Shown: piece by piece, positions 51,986 through 61,334 of the stretch | Layout: each line of letters starts with the position of its first letter | Position numbering within the stretch: position 1 is the first letter of the stretch | Source of the DNA: JAXGXJ01 sp040772905 | GTDB lineage: Bacteria > Actinomycetota > Thermoleophilia > RBG-16-64-13 | NCBI GenBank assembly: GCA_040772905.1 | Contig: JAXGXJ010000008.1 | Span: 1-64,000, forward strand | Reading direction: 5' to 3' | Length of the DNA stretch: 64,000 bases | Notes under the pieces: model-generated | Told to the model about the DNA's origin: nothing | The model's database searches: none | Seen by the model: the letters and a program-made list of their open reading frames with translations, nothing else | Position numbers and translations under genes: made by a program

Positions 51986-53371
51986 ATGTTCTTCGATCAG
52001 GCAAAGATCCATGTGGCGGCGGGAGACGGTGGGAACGGCTGCGTTTCTTTTCGCAGAGAGAAGCACGTCCCACGCGGGGGACCCGACGGCGGTGACGGGG
52101 GTCGGGGCGGAGACGTGATCATGGTGGTCGATCCCCAACTGCGCGATCTCCAGTCCTTCACCTACAAGGTCCACTACAAGGCTGAACCCGGTCGTCCCGG
52201 CCAGGGGGCCCGCAAGCACGGCGCCGACGGTGCCGATGTGATCATCAGCGTGCCTCTGGGCACCCAGGTGTGGCGCGACGACGAACTGATCGCCGACTTC
52301 GTCGATCCCGACCAGCGTGTGGTACTGGCCGCCGGTGGCGCCGGAGGACGGGGCAACGCCCGCTTCGTCAGTTCTGTACGTCAGGCGCCGAAGTTCGCCG
52401 AGCTGGGCGAGGGCGCCGAGAGCGGTTGGATCCGTCTGTCGCTCAAGCTCATGGCCGACGCCGGCCTTGCTGGTCTTCCGAACGCGGGGAAGTCGTCGCT
52501 CCTGCGCCGGCTCTCGAACGCCAAGCCCAAAGTGGCTGCCTATCCGTTCACGACCATCGAGCCCATGCTGGGTATCGTCGATTGGTCGGGCGAGGGCGAT
52601 GTCTTCACTCTGGCCGATGTGCCCGGCCTGCTGGAGGGCGCGAGCGAGGGTATCGGCTTGGGTCACGAGTTCCTGGCTCATCTGGAGCGCTGCCAGCTGA
52701 TCATGCATGTGGTGGATCTCACCGGCTACTACGGACTCGAGGCGCTCAAGGGCTTCCGCACCATACTGGGCGAGCTGGACGCATATGAGTCCGGGCTGGG
52801 ATGGAAGCCCCAGGTGATACTCCTGAACAAGACCGACGCGGTGACGCCGGAAGTCGTCCAAGAGCATCTGGAGCTCTTTCGCAAGGAGGTGGGCGAGCTG
52901 CGGGCCCAGGGGCATCCTGCCTTCACCTTTCTCGTGGATGATGGACTCCCCGCCATCGAGCAGTTGTTGTGGCCGGTCTCCGCGGTGACTGGTGCGGGAC
53001 TGCAGGCCCTGCTGCGCTGGGTCGGCCCCGTGCTGGCCGGACTGATGGCCCAGGTGCGCGTCGAGGTGTCTTCCGGCGCGGCAGAACCGGCCCACGCAGG
53101 TCCCAGCGAGGAGCGACAGGGCCACGTGGTCTATCGTCCACTGGGGGCGTCGGCTCGGTCGTTCGTTGTGGAGCGGGAGGGTGACCGTTTCGTGGTGCGT
53201 GGCCGCGCGGTGAAACGTCTGGTGAGCAGGTTCGACCTCGACGACGAGGAGGCCGCCCGGTATCTGGCGGAACGACTCGACCGGCTGGGGGTGTATTCTG
53301 CTCTACGGGCGCAGGGCGCCCAGCCCGGAGACGACATCGACATCGAGGGGCATCAGTTCGAACTCAGTTAG
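51986..53371 (+). CDS. obg: GTPase Obg (CgtA)
   Basis: The 461-residue GTPase has the Gly-rich Obg fold (FFDQAKIHVAAGDGGNGCVSF, GPDGGDGGRGGDV), the G domain with P-loop GLPNAGKSS at 163-171, FTTIEPMLG, DVPGLLEGASEG and NKTD, and a C-terminal OCT domain (residues about 385-461), the form seen in actinobacteria and firmicutes. It takes part in 50S assembly and stress control. The L21-L27-Obg order is conserved widely. CAGGAG precedes ATG 51986. Confidence 0.97.
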   Translation: MFFDQAKIHVAAGDGGNGCVSFRREKHVPRGGPDGGDGGRGGDVIMVVDPQLRDLQSFTYKVHYKAEPGRPGQGARKHGADGADVIISVPLGTQVWRDDELIADFVDPDQRVVLAAGGAGGRGNARFVSSVRQAPKFAELGEGAESGWIRLSLKLMADAGLAGLPNAGKSSLLRRLSNAKPKVAAYPFTTIEPMLGIVDWSGEGDVFTLADVPGLLEGASEGIGLGHEFLAHLERCQLIMHVVDLTGYYGLEALKGFRTILGELDAYESGLGWKPQVILLNKTDAVTPEVVQEHLELFRKEVGELRAQGHPAFTFLVDDGLPAIEQLLWPVSAVTGAGLQALLRWVGPVLAGLMAQVRVEVSSGAAEPAHAGPSEERQGHVVYRPLGASARSFVVEREGDRFVVRGRAVKRLVSRFDLDDEEAARYLAERLDRLGVYSALRAQGAQPGDDIDIEGHQFELS

Positions 53372-53417
53372 CGGCGACAGGCCGGACATCTCTAGGTAGC
53401 CAGGCAGAGGTGCGCGA

Positions 53418-54527
53418 GTGACAGCGAGACGCTCAGGCAAGACCGTGGTGGTGAAGATCGGCTCCAGCACGCTCACCAACCCGCGGGGACGGTTCCGACT
53501 CAACCCCGTGGCCGGGCTGGTGGCCGAGGTGTGCGCGTTGCAGGCCGAGGGGCATCGCATGCTTCTGGTCTCGTCGGGGGCGGTGTCGTCGGGCATGGGC
53601 GTGTTGCGGCGCAAGAGCCGTCCCACCGAGGTGGTGGACATGCAGGCGGCCGCTGCGGTGGGCCAGGGACGCCTCTTCCACATCTACACAGAGCTCTTTG
53701 CGCACGACGAGGTGGTCACTGCGCAGGTGCTCCTCACCGCATTCGACGTGGCCGCCCGTACGCAATACATCAACGCCCGCAACACTCTGCGGCGGCTTCT
53801 GGAATGGCGCGTGGTGCCCATCATCAACGAGAACGACACCACGTCCACCGATGAACTGTGCTTCGGGGACAACGATGCCTTGGCGGCACAGGTGGCACTG
53901 CTGGTGAAGGCCGACATGCTCATCCTGCTCACCGACACCGAGGGTCTCTACACGGCCGATCCTCGCGAGGACAACGAGGCTCAGCTCATCTCCACTGTGG
54001 AAGACATGAGCGAGCTGGAATGCGTCCGTATCGGGGCCATCGGCCCGCTGGGCTCCGGGGGCATGGGCAGCAAGGTGAACAGCGCCCGCATCGCCACCAG
54101 CGGTGGGGTGGAGACCATTATCGCCATGGGGGCGCGGCCCGGCGTGCTTCGAGCCTGTGTGGAGGGCGAACCCGTGGGGACGCGCTTCCCTGCTCGGCCG
54201 CTGGGGCTGCACGACTACAAGCTCTGGTTGCTGTACGGCAAACCGGCCAAGGGGAAAGTGGTGGTGGATGCCGGGGCGGCGAAGGCGCTCAAGGGTAAAG
54301 GCAGCCTGCTGCCGGTGGGGGTTCGCGCCGTGGAGGGCGAGTTCGCTGCCGGCGATGCCGTGGTGGTGGTGGATGAGGACGGGGTGGAGTTGGCCAAGGG
54401 CCTCATGAGCTACTCCAGCAAGGAGTTGGAGAGGGTCAAGGGCCTGCACAGCAGCCGGGTGGCGGAGATGCTCCCCCAGGCCTCTCCGGAGGCCATCCAC
54501 AGGGACTATCTGGTGAGGGTGTGTTGA
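53418..54527 (+). CDS. proB: glutamate 5-kinase with PUA domain
   Basis: The 369-residue enzyme phosphorylates glutamate in the first step of proline synthesis. The amino acid kinase domain shows VVKIGSSTLTN, LVSSGAVSSGMGVL, PIINENDTTSTDEL, GDNDALAAQVALL, LLTDTEGLY and GSGGMGSKV. A PUA domain (about 280-369; KGSLLPVGVRAVEGEF) completes the long form. AGAGG lies eight bases before GTG 53418. proA follows after 13 bases, so the first two pathway steps are co-transcribed. Confidence 0.97.
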   Translation: MTARRSGKTVVVKIGSSTLTNPRGRFRLNPVAGLVAEVCALQAEGHRMLLVSSGAVSSGMGVLRRKSRPTEVVDMQAAAAVGQGRLFHIYTELFAHDEVVTAQVLLTAFDVAARTQYINARNTLRRLLEWRVVPIINENDTTSTDELCFGDNDALAAQVALLVKADMLILLTDTEGLYTADPREDNEAQLISTVEDMSELECVRIGAIGPLGSGGMGSKVNSARIATSGGVETIIAMGARPGVLRACVEGEPVGTRFPARPLGLHDYKLWLLYGKPAKGKVVVDAGAAKALKGKGSLLPVGVRAVEGEFAAGDAVVVVDEDGVELAKGLMSYSSKELERVKGLHSSRVAEMLPQASPEAIHRDYLVRVC

Positions 54528-54540
54528 AGGAGCGGACGAG

Positions 54541-55794
54541 TTGAAGACACGAGAACTGGCCGGAGCCGCCAAGGACGCCTCGCGACGGCTCGCCACGGCC
54601 GGCGCGGCCGCCAAGAACCGGGCTCTTCTGGCAATGGCTGACGCCCTGGAACGACGTTCCGCGGAGATCCTGGTAGAGAACGCGGAGGACGTGCGCGAGG
54701 GGCGCAAGAAAGGCCTGTCTGCAGCCCTCATCGACCGTCTGTGGTTGGACGAGGAGCGGCTGAAGGGCATGGCCTGCAGCCTGCGCGATATCGCGGCGTT
54801 GCCCGACCCCGTGGGCGAGGTGGTGGAGGGGCACCGGACTCCTGAGGGGCTGCAGATCGAGAAGGTGCGCGTGCCTTTCGGCGTGGTGATGGTGGTGTAC
54901 GAGGCACGTCCCAACGTCACAGTGGATGCCGCCGCGCTCTGTCTGAAGACGGGCAACTCGGTCATCCTGCGTGGCGGCAGCGATGCCTACCGCTCCAACC
55001 GTATCCTGGCCGAGGTCATCACCGGCGCCGCGCTGGAAGCCGGGCTGCCGGGTGAGTGCATCCAGTTCGTCTCCAGCAAGGACCGCGAAGTGTTGCTGGA
55101 ACTCCTGCAACTGCGCGATCAGATAGACCTGGTGATCCCCCGCGGAGGGGAGGCGCTGAAGGAGTTCCTGCTGGAGCACTCCAAGGTGCCTGTCATCTAT
55201 GCCGCAGGCGGCAACTGCCACATCTACGTCGACCGGTCGGCCGACCTCAGGCAGGCCCTGGACATCACCGTCAACGCCAAAGTCCAGCGTCCGGGAGTGT
55301 GCAACGCCGCCGAGACCCTGCTGGTGCACGAGGCTGTAGCGGGACGCTTCCTGCCCATCGTCTTGAAGGCGCTCCATGACAAGAAGGTCAAGCTGTTCGT
55401 CGACGCGGGGGCCAAGGAGGCGGTGGGCGAGACCGAGTTCAAGTTGCTGAGGGCGAACGACAGACACTATGCCACCGAGTTCCTCGGTCTCGAGATGGCG
55501 GTGAAGGTGGTGGGCGATATCGAAGAGGCCATCGAACACATCGCCCGCTACGGCACGGGCCATTCGGAGGCCATCATCACCAGCGACCTGGAGGCGAGCC
55601 GTCGTTTCGTGGAAGCGGTGGACGCGGCCGCGGTGTATGTCAATGCATCCACGCGCTTCACCGACGGCGGCGTGTTCGGGTTGGGGGCTGAGATAGGTAT
55701 CTCCACGCAGAAGCTGCACGCGCGTGGGCCATTGGCTCTCAAGGAGCTGACCTCCACCAAGTACGTGGTCACCGGAAGGGGCCACATCAGGTAG
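54541..55794 (+). CDS. proA: gamma-glutamyl phosphate reductase
   Basis: TTG 54541 lies nine bases after AAGGAG. The 417-residue NADPH-dependent enzyme turns gamma-glutamyl phosphate into glutamate semialdehyde. The catalytic cysteine is C254 in RPGVCNAAETLLVH; other marks are VPFGVVMVVYEARPNVT, GNSVILRGGSDA, VPVIYAAGGNCHIYVD and FTDGGVFGLGAEIGIST. It belongs to the proB-proA-nadD run. The organism presumably completes proline synthesis elsewhere with proC. Confidence 0.97.
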   Translation: MKTRELAGAAKDASRRLATAGAAAKNRALLAMADALERRSAEILVENAEDVREGRKKGLSAALIDRLWLDEERLKGMACSLRDIAALPDPVGEVVEGHRTPEGLQIEKVRVPFGVVMVVYEARPNVTVDAAALCLKTGNSVILRGGSDAYRSNRILAEVITGAALEAGLPGECIQFVSSKDREVLLELLQLRDQIDLVIPRGGEALKEFLLEHSKVPVIYAAGGNCHIYVDRSADLRQALDITVNAKVQRPGVCNAAETLLVHEAVAGRFLPIVLKALHDKKVKLFVDAGAKEAVGETEFKLLRANDRHYATEFLGLEMAVKVVGDIEEAIEHIARYGTGHSEAIITSDLEASRRFVEAVDAAAVYVNASTRFTDGGVFGLGAEIGISTQKLHARGPLALKELTSTKYVVTGRGHIR

Positions 55795-55798
55795 GGCC

Positions 55799-56545
55799 AT
55801 GGACGAGGATGCCGCCAAGACAGGCCTGGAGCCAGGTGTAGCGTGGGGTGAGGATGACCCCTTGCTCCGTCTTCGCGGGCGTCGCGGTCTGCGCTTGGGC
55901 ATCATGGGTGGGGCGTTCGATCCCATCCACATCGCGCATCTGGTGACCGCCGAAGAGGCGCTGGTCCAATTCGACTTGGATCAGGTGGTGTTCATGCCGG
56001 CCGGCAACCACCCGCTCAAGTCCCGGCGCATGGCTCCGCGGGAGTTCCGTTATCTGCTGGTGTCGGTGGCGACGGCGGCGCATCCGCATTTCGTCGTCTC
56101 AAGGTACGAACTCGACCAGAAGGAGGTCGGGTACACCGTCAACACCTTGGAACATGTGCGCAGCGTTCTGGCGGACGACGCGAAAGTCTTCTTCATCACC
56201 GGAGCGGACGCCGTACTCGACATCCTCGCCTGGAAGCACCCCACTCGTGTGCTCGAGCTGTGTACCCTGGTTGCGGCTACTCGACCGGGGTACGATCTCG
56301 GTCGTCTTGCCGGGGTCTTGGCCGGTTTGGGGGGCAGCCTCGACGTGACGGGGCCCGACGGCTGCGTACAGGCCATGGAGGTCCCCGGCCTGGCCATCTC
56401 CTCCAGCATGATACGGGAGCGTCTCGCGGCGGGTAGGGCCGTCCGCTACCTGCTGCCCGACGGGGTGGCGGAGCTCATCGAGAAGGCCGGCCAGTACCGG
56501 ACGTTCGATCCTGAACGCACACCTGGGCAGGCCGGGTCTGCGTGA
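55799..56545 (+). CDS. nadD: nicotinate-nucleotide adenylyltransferase
   Basis: ATG 55799 gives 248 residues, with an N-terminal extension of about 35 residues before the core. The nucleotidyltransferase signature GIMGGAFDPIHIAHL (HxxH-type) and C-terminal ISSSMIRERLAAG identify NadD, which makes deamido-NAD from nicotinate mononucleotide and ATP. FMPAGNHPLKSRRMAPREFR is also typical. Four bases separate it from proA. The next gene begins at its stop (GTGATG). Confidence 0.93.
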   Translation: MDEDAAKTGLEPGVAWGEDDPLLRLRGRRGLRLGIMGGAFDPIHIAHLVTAEEALVQFDLDQVVFMPAGNHPLKSRRMAPREFRYLLVSVATAAHPHFVVSRYELDQKEVGYTVNTLEHVRSVLADDAKVFFITGADAVLDILAWKHPTRVLELCTLVAATRPGYDLGRLAGVLAGLGGSLDVTGPDGCVQAMEVPGLAISSSMIRERLAAGRAVRYLLPDGVAELIEKAGQYRTFDPERTPGQAGSA

Positions 56546-57933
56546 TGCGCGCTCCGCAAGAGCCCGGCTCCGCGGGGGCGGAGGGCCTGAGGGAGCACGA
56601 ATCTCGCGATCGTGCTCGGGAGCGGTCGGCGGCTCGAGTCTCGCGCTCGCGCAGCGAGCGGCGGTCCAGTCGTCTGATTGCCCGTCGCCGTCGCCGCGTG
56701 GCACGTCTGATGCGGCTGGTCATACCCCTTGTGGTATTGGTGGCGGTGGCAGCAGTGCTACTCGTTGTGCTGACCGGAGACCGGGGCGAGGGCGGCTCGC
56801 TGGACGGTGCGACTCTCCCCGGCGCGGCCTCCTCTGATGTGGCCTCCGTCGGTACGGCACCGGCCGACGCTGCGCAGCCGGGCGACGATGCGCCGGCGAT
56901 GGGCACGGGGCTGGTCGTCCTCGTGGAGGACGAGGGCAGCCTCATGGCTGCTGTGGTGCTGCAGCCTCGTGTGGTGGCTTCCTCGTCGTCTGCCGCCTCG
57001 TCGGCGGCTACCGCCGTCACCACGGACGGCGCGCCGCTCGCTGCGGGGCGGGGCGGAGTGGCCCTGGCCGTCCCGCCTGAGACCCTGCTGAGGACGGATA
57101 CGGCGTTCAAGACCCTTGCACAGATACGAGCGGGTGACATCGGAGCCTCGGCCGGAGTCGAGTCTGCAGAGCCCGATGAGGCCGAGATCGGCGCCACGCT
57201 GACCGATGCGTTCGCCTCCCTTCTCGGGACCCGTCCCGCAGCCACGCTCAGTCTGGAGTGGGCCGAACTGCAGCAGGCACTGGCGGGCGCGGCGCCGGTG
57301 AGCGACACCATGGCTGCCGCCCCCGTGCAGCAAGACCACACCGATCTCGAGCAGATGGCGCGCGCTGTGTTGTCCCTGGCTGCCGTGGTCGACGCGACGG
57401 GCACGGGATCGTGGGAAGAGGGCACTCTTGGTGAGTCCGATGAGGTGGGCGATGTGGTGCGCGATCTCTCGTCCCGTGTGAAAGAGACTCCCTGGGATGT
57501 GCGTCCGCTGCCCGGGACGGCCTTCCGAGGGGAGGACTACGCCTACTTCGAGCCCGATCCGCTGCGTGTGGCACTCGTCATCGCGGGCGGCGGGCTGTCG
57601 GCCGGGACCACTCTGGCGATACAGAACGGTTCGGGGGTGGTGGGGGCGGCCGAGGCGGCGGCCTGGCTCTTGGAGCCTCTTGGGTACGCGCTGCGGCCCT
57701 TCACCAACGCTCCGGGGTTCCCGGATGTGAAGACGACTGTCATTTTGACGCATCCCGATGGTGCCGCTGCCGCCGAACAGGCGCGCGCGCTCCTGGGGGT
57801 GGGCCGGGTGCGGCAGGACGGCGGACTTGCGGCGGGAGAGTTGGTGGTGGTCGTGGGCAAGGACCTCGTGGTGCCAGCGGCGGTGGACGAAGATGCGGCT
57901 GCAGCAGCGCCCCGATCGGAGGAGGGAGTGTGA
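56542..57933 (+). CDS. membrane-anchored LytR_C domain protein
   Basis: The start is GTG 56542 or the directly following ATG 56545. The 463-residue protein has a very basic cytoplasmic N-terminus (RSSRLIARRRRRVARLMR), a transmembrane helix (LVIPLVVLVAVAAVLLVVL), an Ala/Gly/Asp-rich extracytoplasmic region and a C-terminal LytR_C domain (about 340-445; LAIQNGSGVVGAAEAAAWLL and TTVILTHPDGAAAAEQARALLG). It lacks the LytR-CpsA-Psr catalytic domain. Such proteins follow nadD in many actinobacteria, usually with rsfS; rsfS is absent here. Function is unproven but probably in the envelope. Confidence 0.8.
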   Translation: MMRAPQEPGSAGAEGLREHESRDRARERSAARVSRSRSERRSSRLIARRRRRVARLMRLVIPLVVLVAVAAVLLVVLTGDRGEGGSLDGATLPGAASSDVASVGTAPADAAQPGDDAPAMGTGLVVLVEDEGSLMAAVVLQPRVVASSSSAASSAATAVTTDGAPLAAGRGGVALAVPPETLLRTDTAFKTLAQIRAGDIGASAGVESAEPDEAEIGATLTDAFASLLGTRPAATLSLEWAELQQALAGAAPVSDTMAAAPVQQDHTDLEQMARAVLSLAAVVDATGTGSWEEGTLGESDEVGDVVRDLSSRVKETPWDVRPLPGTAFRGEDYAYFEPDPLRVALVIAGGGLSAGTTLAIQNGSGVVGAAEAAAWLLEPLGYALRPFTNAPGFPDVKTTVILTHPDGAAAAEQARALLGVGRVRQDGGLAAGELVVVVGKDLVVPAAVDEDAAAAAPRSEEGV

Positions 57934-57940
57934 CAGACCG

Positions 57941-58714
57941 GTGAGCGACCTCCCTATGTCGCCCGGCGAGCGCTTCTACCGCTACAGCCGGCAGATGATG
58001 CTGCCTGCCTTCGGGACGGAAGGGCAGGAGAAACTGGCCGCCGCCCGTGTGGGGTTGCTGGGTTGCGGCGCCCTGGGTTCCATGATCGCCAACCATCTGG
58101 TGCGGGCGGGCGTAGGCCATCTGCGCATCGTCGACAGCGACTATCCGGAGCTCCACAATCTGCAGCGCCAGGTGCTCTACACGGAGGCGGACGTCGCTCG
58201 CGGGGTGCCGAAGGCCGAGGCCGCTGCGGCGCACCTGCGGGCCATCAACAGCGAGGTGACGGTGGAGCCGTTGGTGATGCGGGTGGACGTCGATTCGCTT
58301 GCCGCCTTCGCACAGGGCCTTGATCTGCTCGTGGACGGCACGGACAACTTCCCCACCCGCTTTCTGCTGAACGATCATTGCGTGAAGACGGGCACGCCCT
58401 GGGTCTACGGCGGCGTGGTGGCGACCAGCGGGATGAGCATGACCATCGTGCCCGGGGAGGGTCCCTGTCTGCGCTGTCTGGTGCCGGAGTTGCCCAGCCC
58501 CGAGATGGCTCCCACGGCTGAGGTTGCCGGAGTGCTGAACACCATCGTGGCGATCATCGCGAGCGTGGAGGCGACTGAGGCCCTGAAGCTCATCGTGGCC
58601 CCTTCGGCCAGGAACAGAGGGCTTCTGGTGGTGGATGTGTGGGATCTGCTCTTCCAGGTGCTGGAGGTCGAGCCCGCCCCGTCGTGCCCCTGTTGCGCGC
58701 CGCTTCGCTCGTGA
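57941..58714 (+). CDS. moeB: ThiF/MoeB/HesA family E1-like adenylyltransferase
   Basis: I take GTG 57941 as start, eight bases behind the previous stop, for 257 residues; a purine-rich GGAGGAGGGAG lies further up. The protein has the nucleotide-binding GLLGCGALGS, DSDYPELHNLQRQ, the acyl-adenylate aspartate in LVDGTDNFPTRFLLND and paired zinc cysteines (CLRC and CPCC). Enzymes of this family activate the C-terminus of MoaD or ThiS for sulfur transfer in molybdopterin or thiamine synthesis. No rhodanese domain is fused. A MoeB role would fit the molybdenum enzyme at the left edge, but no moaD or thiS is nearby. Confidence 0.8.
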   Translation: MSDLPMSPGERFYRYSRQMMLPAFGTEGQEKLAAARVGLLGCGALGSMIANHLVRAGVGHLRIVDSDYPELHNLQRQVLYTEADVARGVPKAEAAAAHLRAINSEVTVEPLVMRVDVDSLAAFAQGLDLLVDGTDNFPTRFLLNDHCVKTGTPWVYGGVVATSGMSMTIVPGEGPCLRCLVPELPSPEMAPTAEVAGVLNTIVAIIASVEATEALKLIVAPSARNRGLLVVDVWDLLFQVLEVEPAPSCPCCAPLRS

Positions 58715-58808
58715 CCGCGTCCCCGCGTGGTGACATGGGATACTAGACCTCGACGGGGCGGCTGCCACCACCGCGACGAGACTGCGATACCGTCCATCCA
58801 GGAGGGAC

Positions 58809-61112
58809 ATGACGGCGACGAGAGACGGGGCGACTCCCGAACTGAACGAACAGCAGCGCGCAGCGGTCTTCCACGAAGGGGGGCCGCTCCTTGTGCTGGC
58901 AGGTGCCGGATCAGGCAAGACCCGGGTGCTCACCCACCGCCTGGCTCACCTCATCGAGAGTGGCAAGGTGCGCCCCCATCAGACTCTGGCCATCACCTTC
59001 ACCAACAAGGCGGCCGGCGAGATGCGGGAGCGAGTGGAAGCTCTGTTGGGCGCGTCCGCCCGCTGGATGTGGGTGTGCACGTTCCATTCTGCCTGCGCGC
59101 GCATGCTGCGCCAGGATGCAGCGCTGCTGGGCTATCGCTCCAACTTCACCATCTACGACGAGGACGATTCGGCCCGCCTCATCAAACACTGCCTGGAAGA
59201 CCTCCGGCTCGACGTAAAGCGTTATCCGCCCAAGGCCATCCAGAACCTCATCTCCGAGGCTAAGAACAAGCTCGTCGATATCGATGACTTCGTCCGCGGT
59301 CGTGAACATGATGCCGGCGGCGACGCCTGGAACGGAGACATGTCCGGCCCTCTGGACATAGCCGCCCAGGTCTATCGCCGCTATCAGAAGCGATTGCTGG
59401 ACGTCAACGCCATGGATTTCGACGACCTTCTCATGCGTACCGTCGACATCCTGCAACTTTTCCCCGATCGCCTGCAGTACTATCGCGAGCTTTTCCGACA
59501 CGTGTTGGTGGACGAGTATCAAGACACCAACCGGGCACAGTATCGTCTGGTGCGCCTGCTCACCGAGGAGCACCGTCAGGTGACGGTGGTGGGAGACGAT
59601 GATCAGTCGGTGTACTCCTGGCGTGGAGCCGACATCCGCAACATCCTCAGCTTCGAGGATGACTATCCCGATGCCCGGGTGATCAAACTGGAGCAGAACT
59701 ACCGCTCCACCAATACCATCCTGCAGGCCGCCAACGCGCTGGTGGCCAACAACCGGGGCCGCAAGCCCAAGAACCTGTGGAGCGAGCGCGGCACCGGGGA
59801 GAAGGTGACCGTGCTCGAGTGCCGCGACGAGCATGAAGAGGCCCGGATGGTGGCCGAGCAGCTGGTGGGACTCCTGCGCGAGCGCCCAGCCTCCGACGTG
59901 GCCGTGTTCTATCGCGTGAACGCACAGTCGCGCGTGCTGGAAGACATGCTGGTGCGACAGGGTATCGCCTACCGCATCGTGGGGGGCACCAAGTTCTACC
60001 ATCGGGCTGAGATCAAGGATGTGCTCGCGTACCTGCGGGTGCTCGTCAACGCCAGCGACGATCTGTCGCTTCTGCGCATCATCAACACCCCGCGGCGGGG
60101 ACTGGGTGACGTAGCCATCGGTCGCTTGCAGGGGTTCGCAGCCGAGAACGCCGTCCCCCTGCGTGACACCTTGCTCGATGCCGGCCAAGTACCGGGCTTC
60201 ACGGCTGCCGCAGTGAGCGCCTGCACGCGCCTGGGTGAGTGCTTCGCCCGTTGGTCGGAGCAGTGTGGCGGCGTCGGTGACGCAACGGCCGTCGAGCGCG
60301 GGCGAGTCCCTGTGTCCGACACGGTGCGACTGGTGTTGGAGGAGAGCGGCCTCTTGGCCTCTCTCAAGGCCGAGCGGACTCTGGAGGCGGAAGGCAGGCT
60401 GGAGAACCTCGAGGAGTTCGTGGGCGTGGCGGGGGAGTTCGATCGCATGAACCCCGACGGCGACCTGAGCGATTTCCTGCAGGAGATCAGTCTGTACGCT
60501 GATGTCGACAGCCTGGAGACCGAGCAGACTGCGGTCACGCTCATGACTCTGCACAACGCGAAAGGCTTGGAGTTCCCGGTCGTGTTCATCACGGGCATGG
60601 AAGAGGGGCTGCTGCCCCATTCCCGATCCCTGGACGAGCAACGTCTGGAGGAGGAGCGACGACTCTGCTATGTGGGCATGACTCGAGCCCGCGACCGCTT
60701 GTACCTCTCGCACGCGCACGCCCGTACGCTGCATGGGGGCGCCGGCTACCGACTTCCCAGCCGCTTCCTCACGGAGATCCCGGCGGAGTTCACCAAGCAT
60801 CAGGCTGCGGGGGGCACTTCGGGTCGGGGCCGAGCGGGAGCCTATCCTGGGTACGGCATGGGTCACGACGCGGCTCGGCGCTCTCGTCCTGAGGCTCGGA
60901 CCGCGAGTCGCGGCGGAGCGGCGGCGGAGAGTGGGGGGGAGGGTGTCACGGCGCCCCCCGGCCTCACCACCGGTGATCGTGTGCTACACGCGAAGTTCGG
61001 CGAAGGCATCATCCTAGGTTTTGAACCGGGTGGGGTGGTACGCGTGTTCTTCTCCGACCTGGGAGAGCAGAAACGACTTCTGCTCGACTACGCGCCCCTA
61101 CGCCGCCTGTAG
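58809..61112 (+). CDS. pcrA: DNA helicase UvrD/PcrA
   Basis: ATG 58809 follows GGAGGGAC. The 767-residue superfamily 1A helicase shows motif Q (LNEQQRAAV), Walker A AGAGSGKTRVL, ITFTNKAAGEMRERV, Walker B VDEYQDTNRAQ, GDDDQSVYSWRGAD, EQNYRST, MTLHNAKGLEFPVVF and VGMTRARDRLYL. The C-terminal end carries the PcrA-type region with GDRVLHAKFGEGII, a Tudor-like segment that binds RNA polymerase in relatives. It unwinds DNA in repair and removes RecA and stalled polymerase. The gap behind it holds the mraZ promoter and operator. Confidence 0.95.
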   Translation: MTATRDGATPELNEQQRAAVFHEGGPLLVLAGAGSGKTRVLTHRLAHLIESGKVRPHQTLAITFTNKAAGEMRERVEALLGASARWMWVCTFHSACARMLRQDAALLGYRSNFTIYDEDDSARLIKHCLEDLRLDVKRYPPKAIQNLISEAKNKLVDIDDFVRGREHDAGGDAWNGDMSGPLDIAAQVYRRYQKRLLDVNAMDFDDLLMRTVDILQLFPDRLQYYRELFRHVLVDEYQDTNRAQYRLVRLLTEEHRQVTVVGDDDQSVYSWRGADIRNILSFEDDYPDARVIKLEQNYRSTNTILQAANALVANNRGRKPKNLWSERGTGEKVTVLECRDEHEEARMVAEQLVGLLRERPASDVAVFYRVNAQSRVLEDMLVRQGIAYRIVGGTKFYHRAEIKDVLAYLRVLVNASDDLSLLRIINTPRRGLGDVAIGRLQGFAAENAVPLRDTLLDAGQVPGFTAAAVSACTRLGECFARWSEQCGGVGDATAVERGRVPVSDTVRLVLEESGLLASLKAERTLEAEGRLENLEEFVGVAGEFDRMNPDGDLSDFLQEISLYADVDSLETEQTAVTLMTLHNAKGLEFPVVFITGMEEGLLPHSRSLDEQRLEEERRLCYVGMTRARDRLYLSHAHARTLHGGAGYRLPSRFLTEIPAEFTKHQAAGGTSGRGRAGAYPGYGMGHDAARRSRPEARTASRGGAAAESGGEGVTAPPGLTTGDRVLHAKFGEGIILGFEPGGVVRVFFSDLGEQKRLLLDYAPLRRL

Positions 61113-61136
61113 CCGAGGCATCTCTCGAGAACAGAT

Positions 61137-61157
61137 CGGTCAGCATCCCAGTGACCG
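61137..61157 (+). terminator. weak hairpin after pcrA
   Basis: CGGTCA (61137-61142) pairs with TGACCG (61152-61157) around a nine-base loop. No U-run follows, so it is at best a weak terminator. Confidence 0.3.
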
Positions 61158-61165
61158 GTTGACGC

Positions 61166-61172
61166 CCACTTT
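61166..61172 (-). promoter_or_regulatory. inverted MraZ-like box upstream of mraZ
   Basis: CCACTTT is the reverse complement of AAAGTGG and lies 118 bases before the first box of the array, beyond an unusually A+T-rich stretch (about 61170-61230) that probably holds the promoter. Confidence 0.35.
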
Positions 61173-61283
61173 ACGCAATTTCTGCTGCACATATAAGATT
61201 TGCATTATCAATCGCGTTATTTGACGGTATTCAGGACGGCAATACGCCCTGATATGGGCCTGCAAGGAAGGATTCATGCAGCG

Positions 61284-61330
61284 AAAGTGGTACGAAGTGT
61301 TGCCAAGTGGGGCAAATAGGTTTAAAGTGG
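61284..61330 (+). promoter_or_regulatory. MraZ operator: five phased AAAGTGG boxes
   Basis: Boxes start at 61284, 61294, 61304, 61314 and 61324, exactly ten bases apart: AAAGTGG, GAAGTGT, CAAGTGG, AAATAGG (degenerate) and AAAGTGG, with three-base spacers. Clustered repeats of this type bind MraZ before the mraZ start in other bacteria. The last box ends four bases before the ATG and so also overlaps the ribosome-binding region. Confidence 0.75.
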
Positions 61331-61334
61331 GGCT

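Noticed and set aside
61113..61334. Possible structured RNA (such as RNase P RNA) in the 222-base A+T-rich gap
   Set aside because: Too short and without conserved elements; the MraZ boxes and a promoter explain it.
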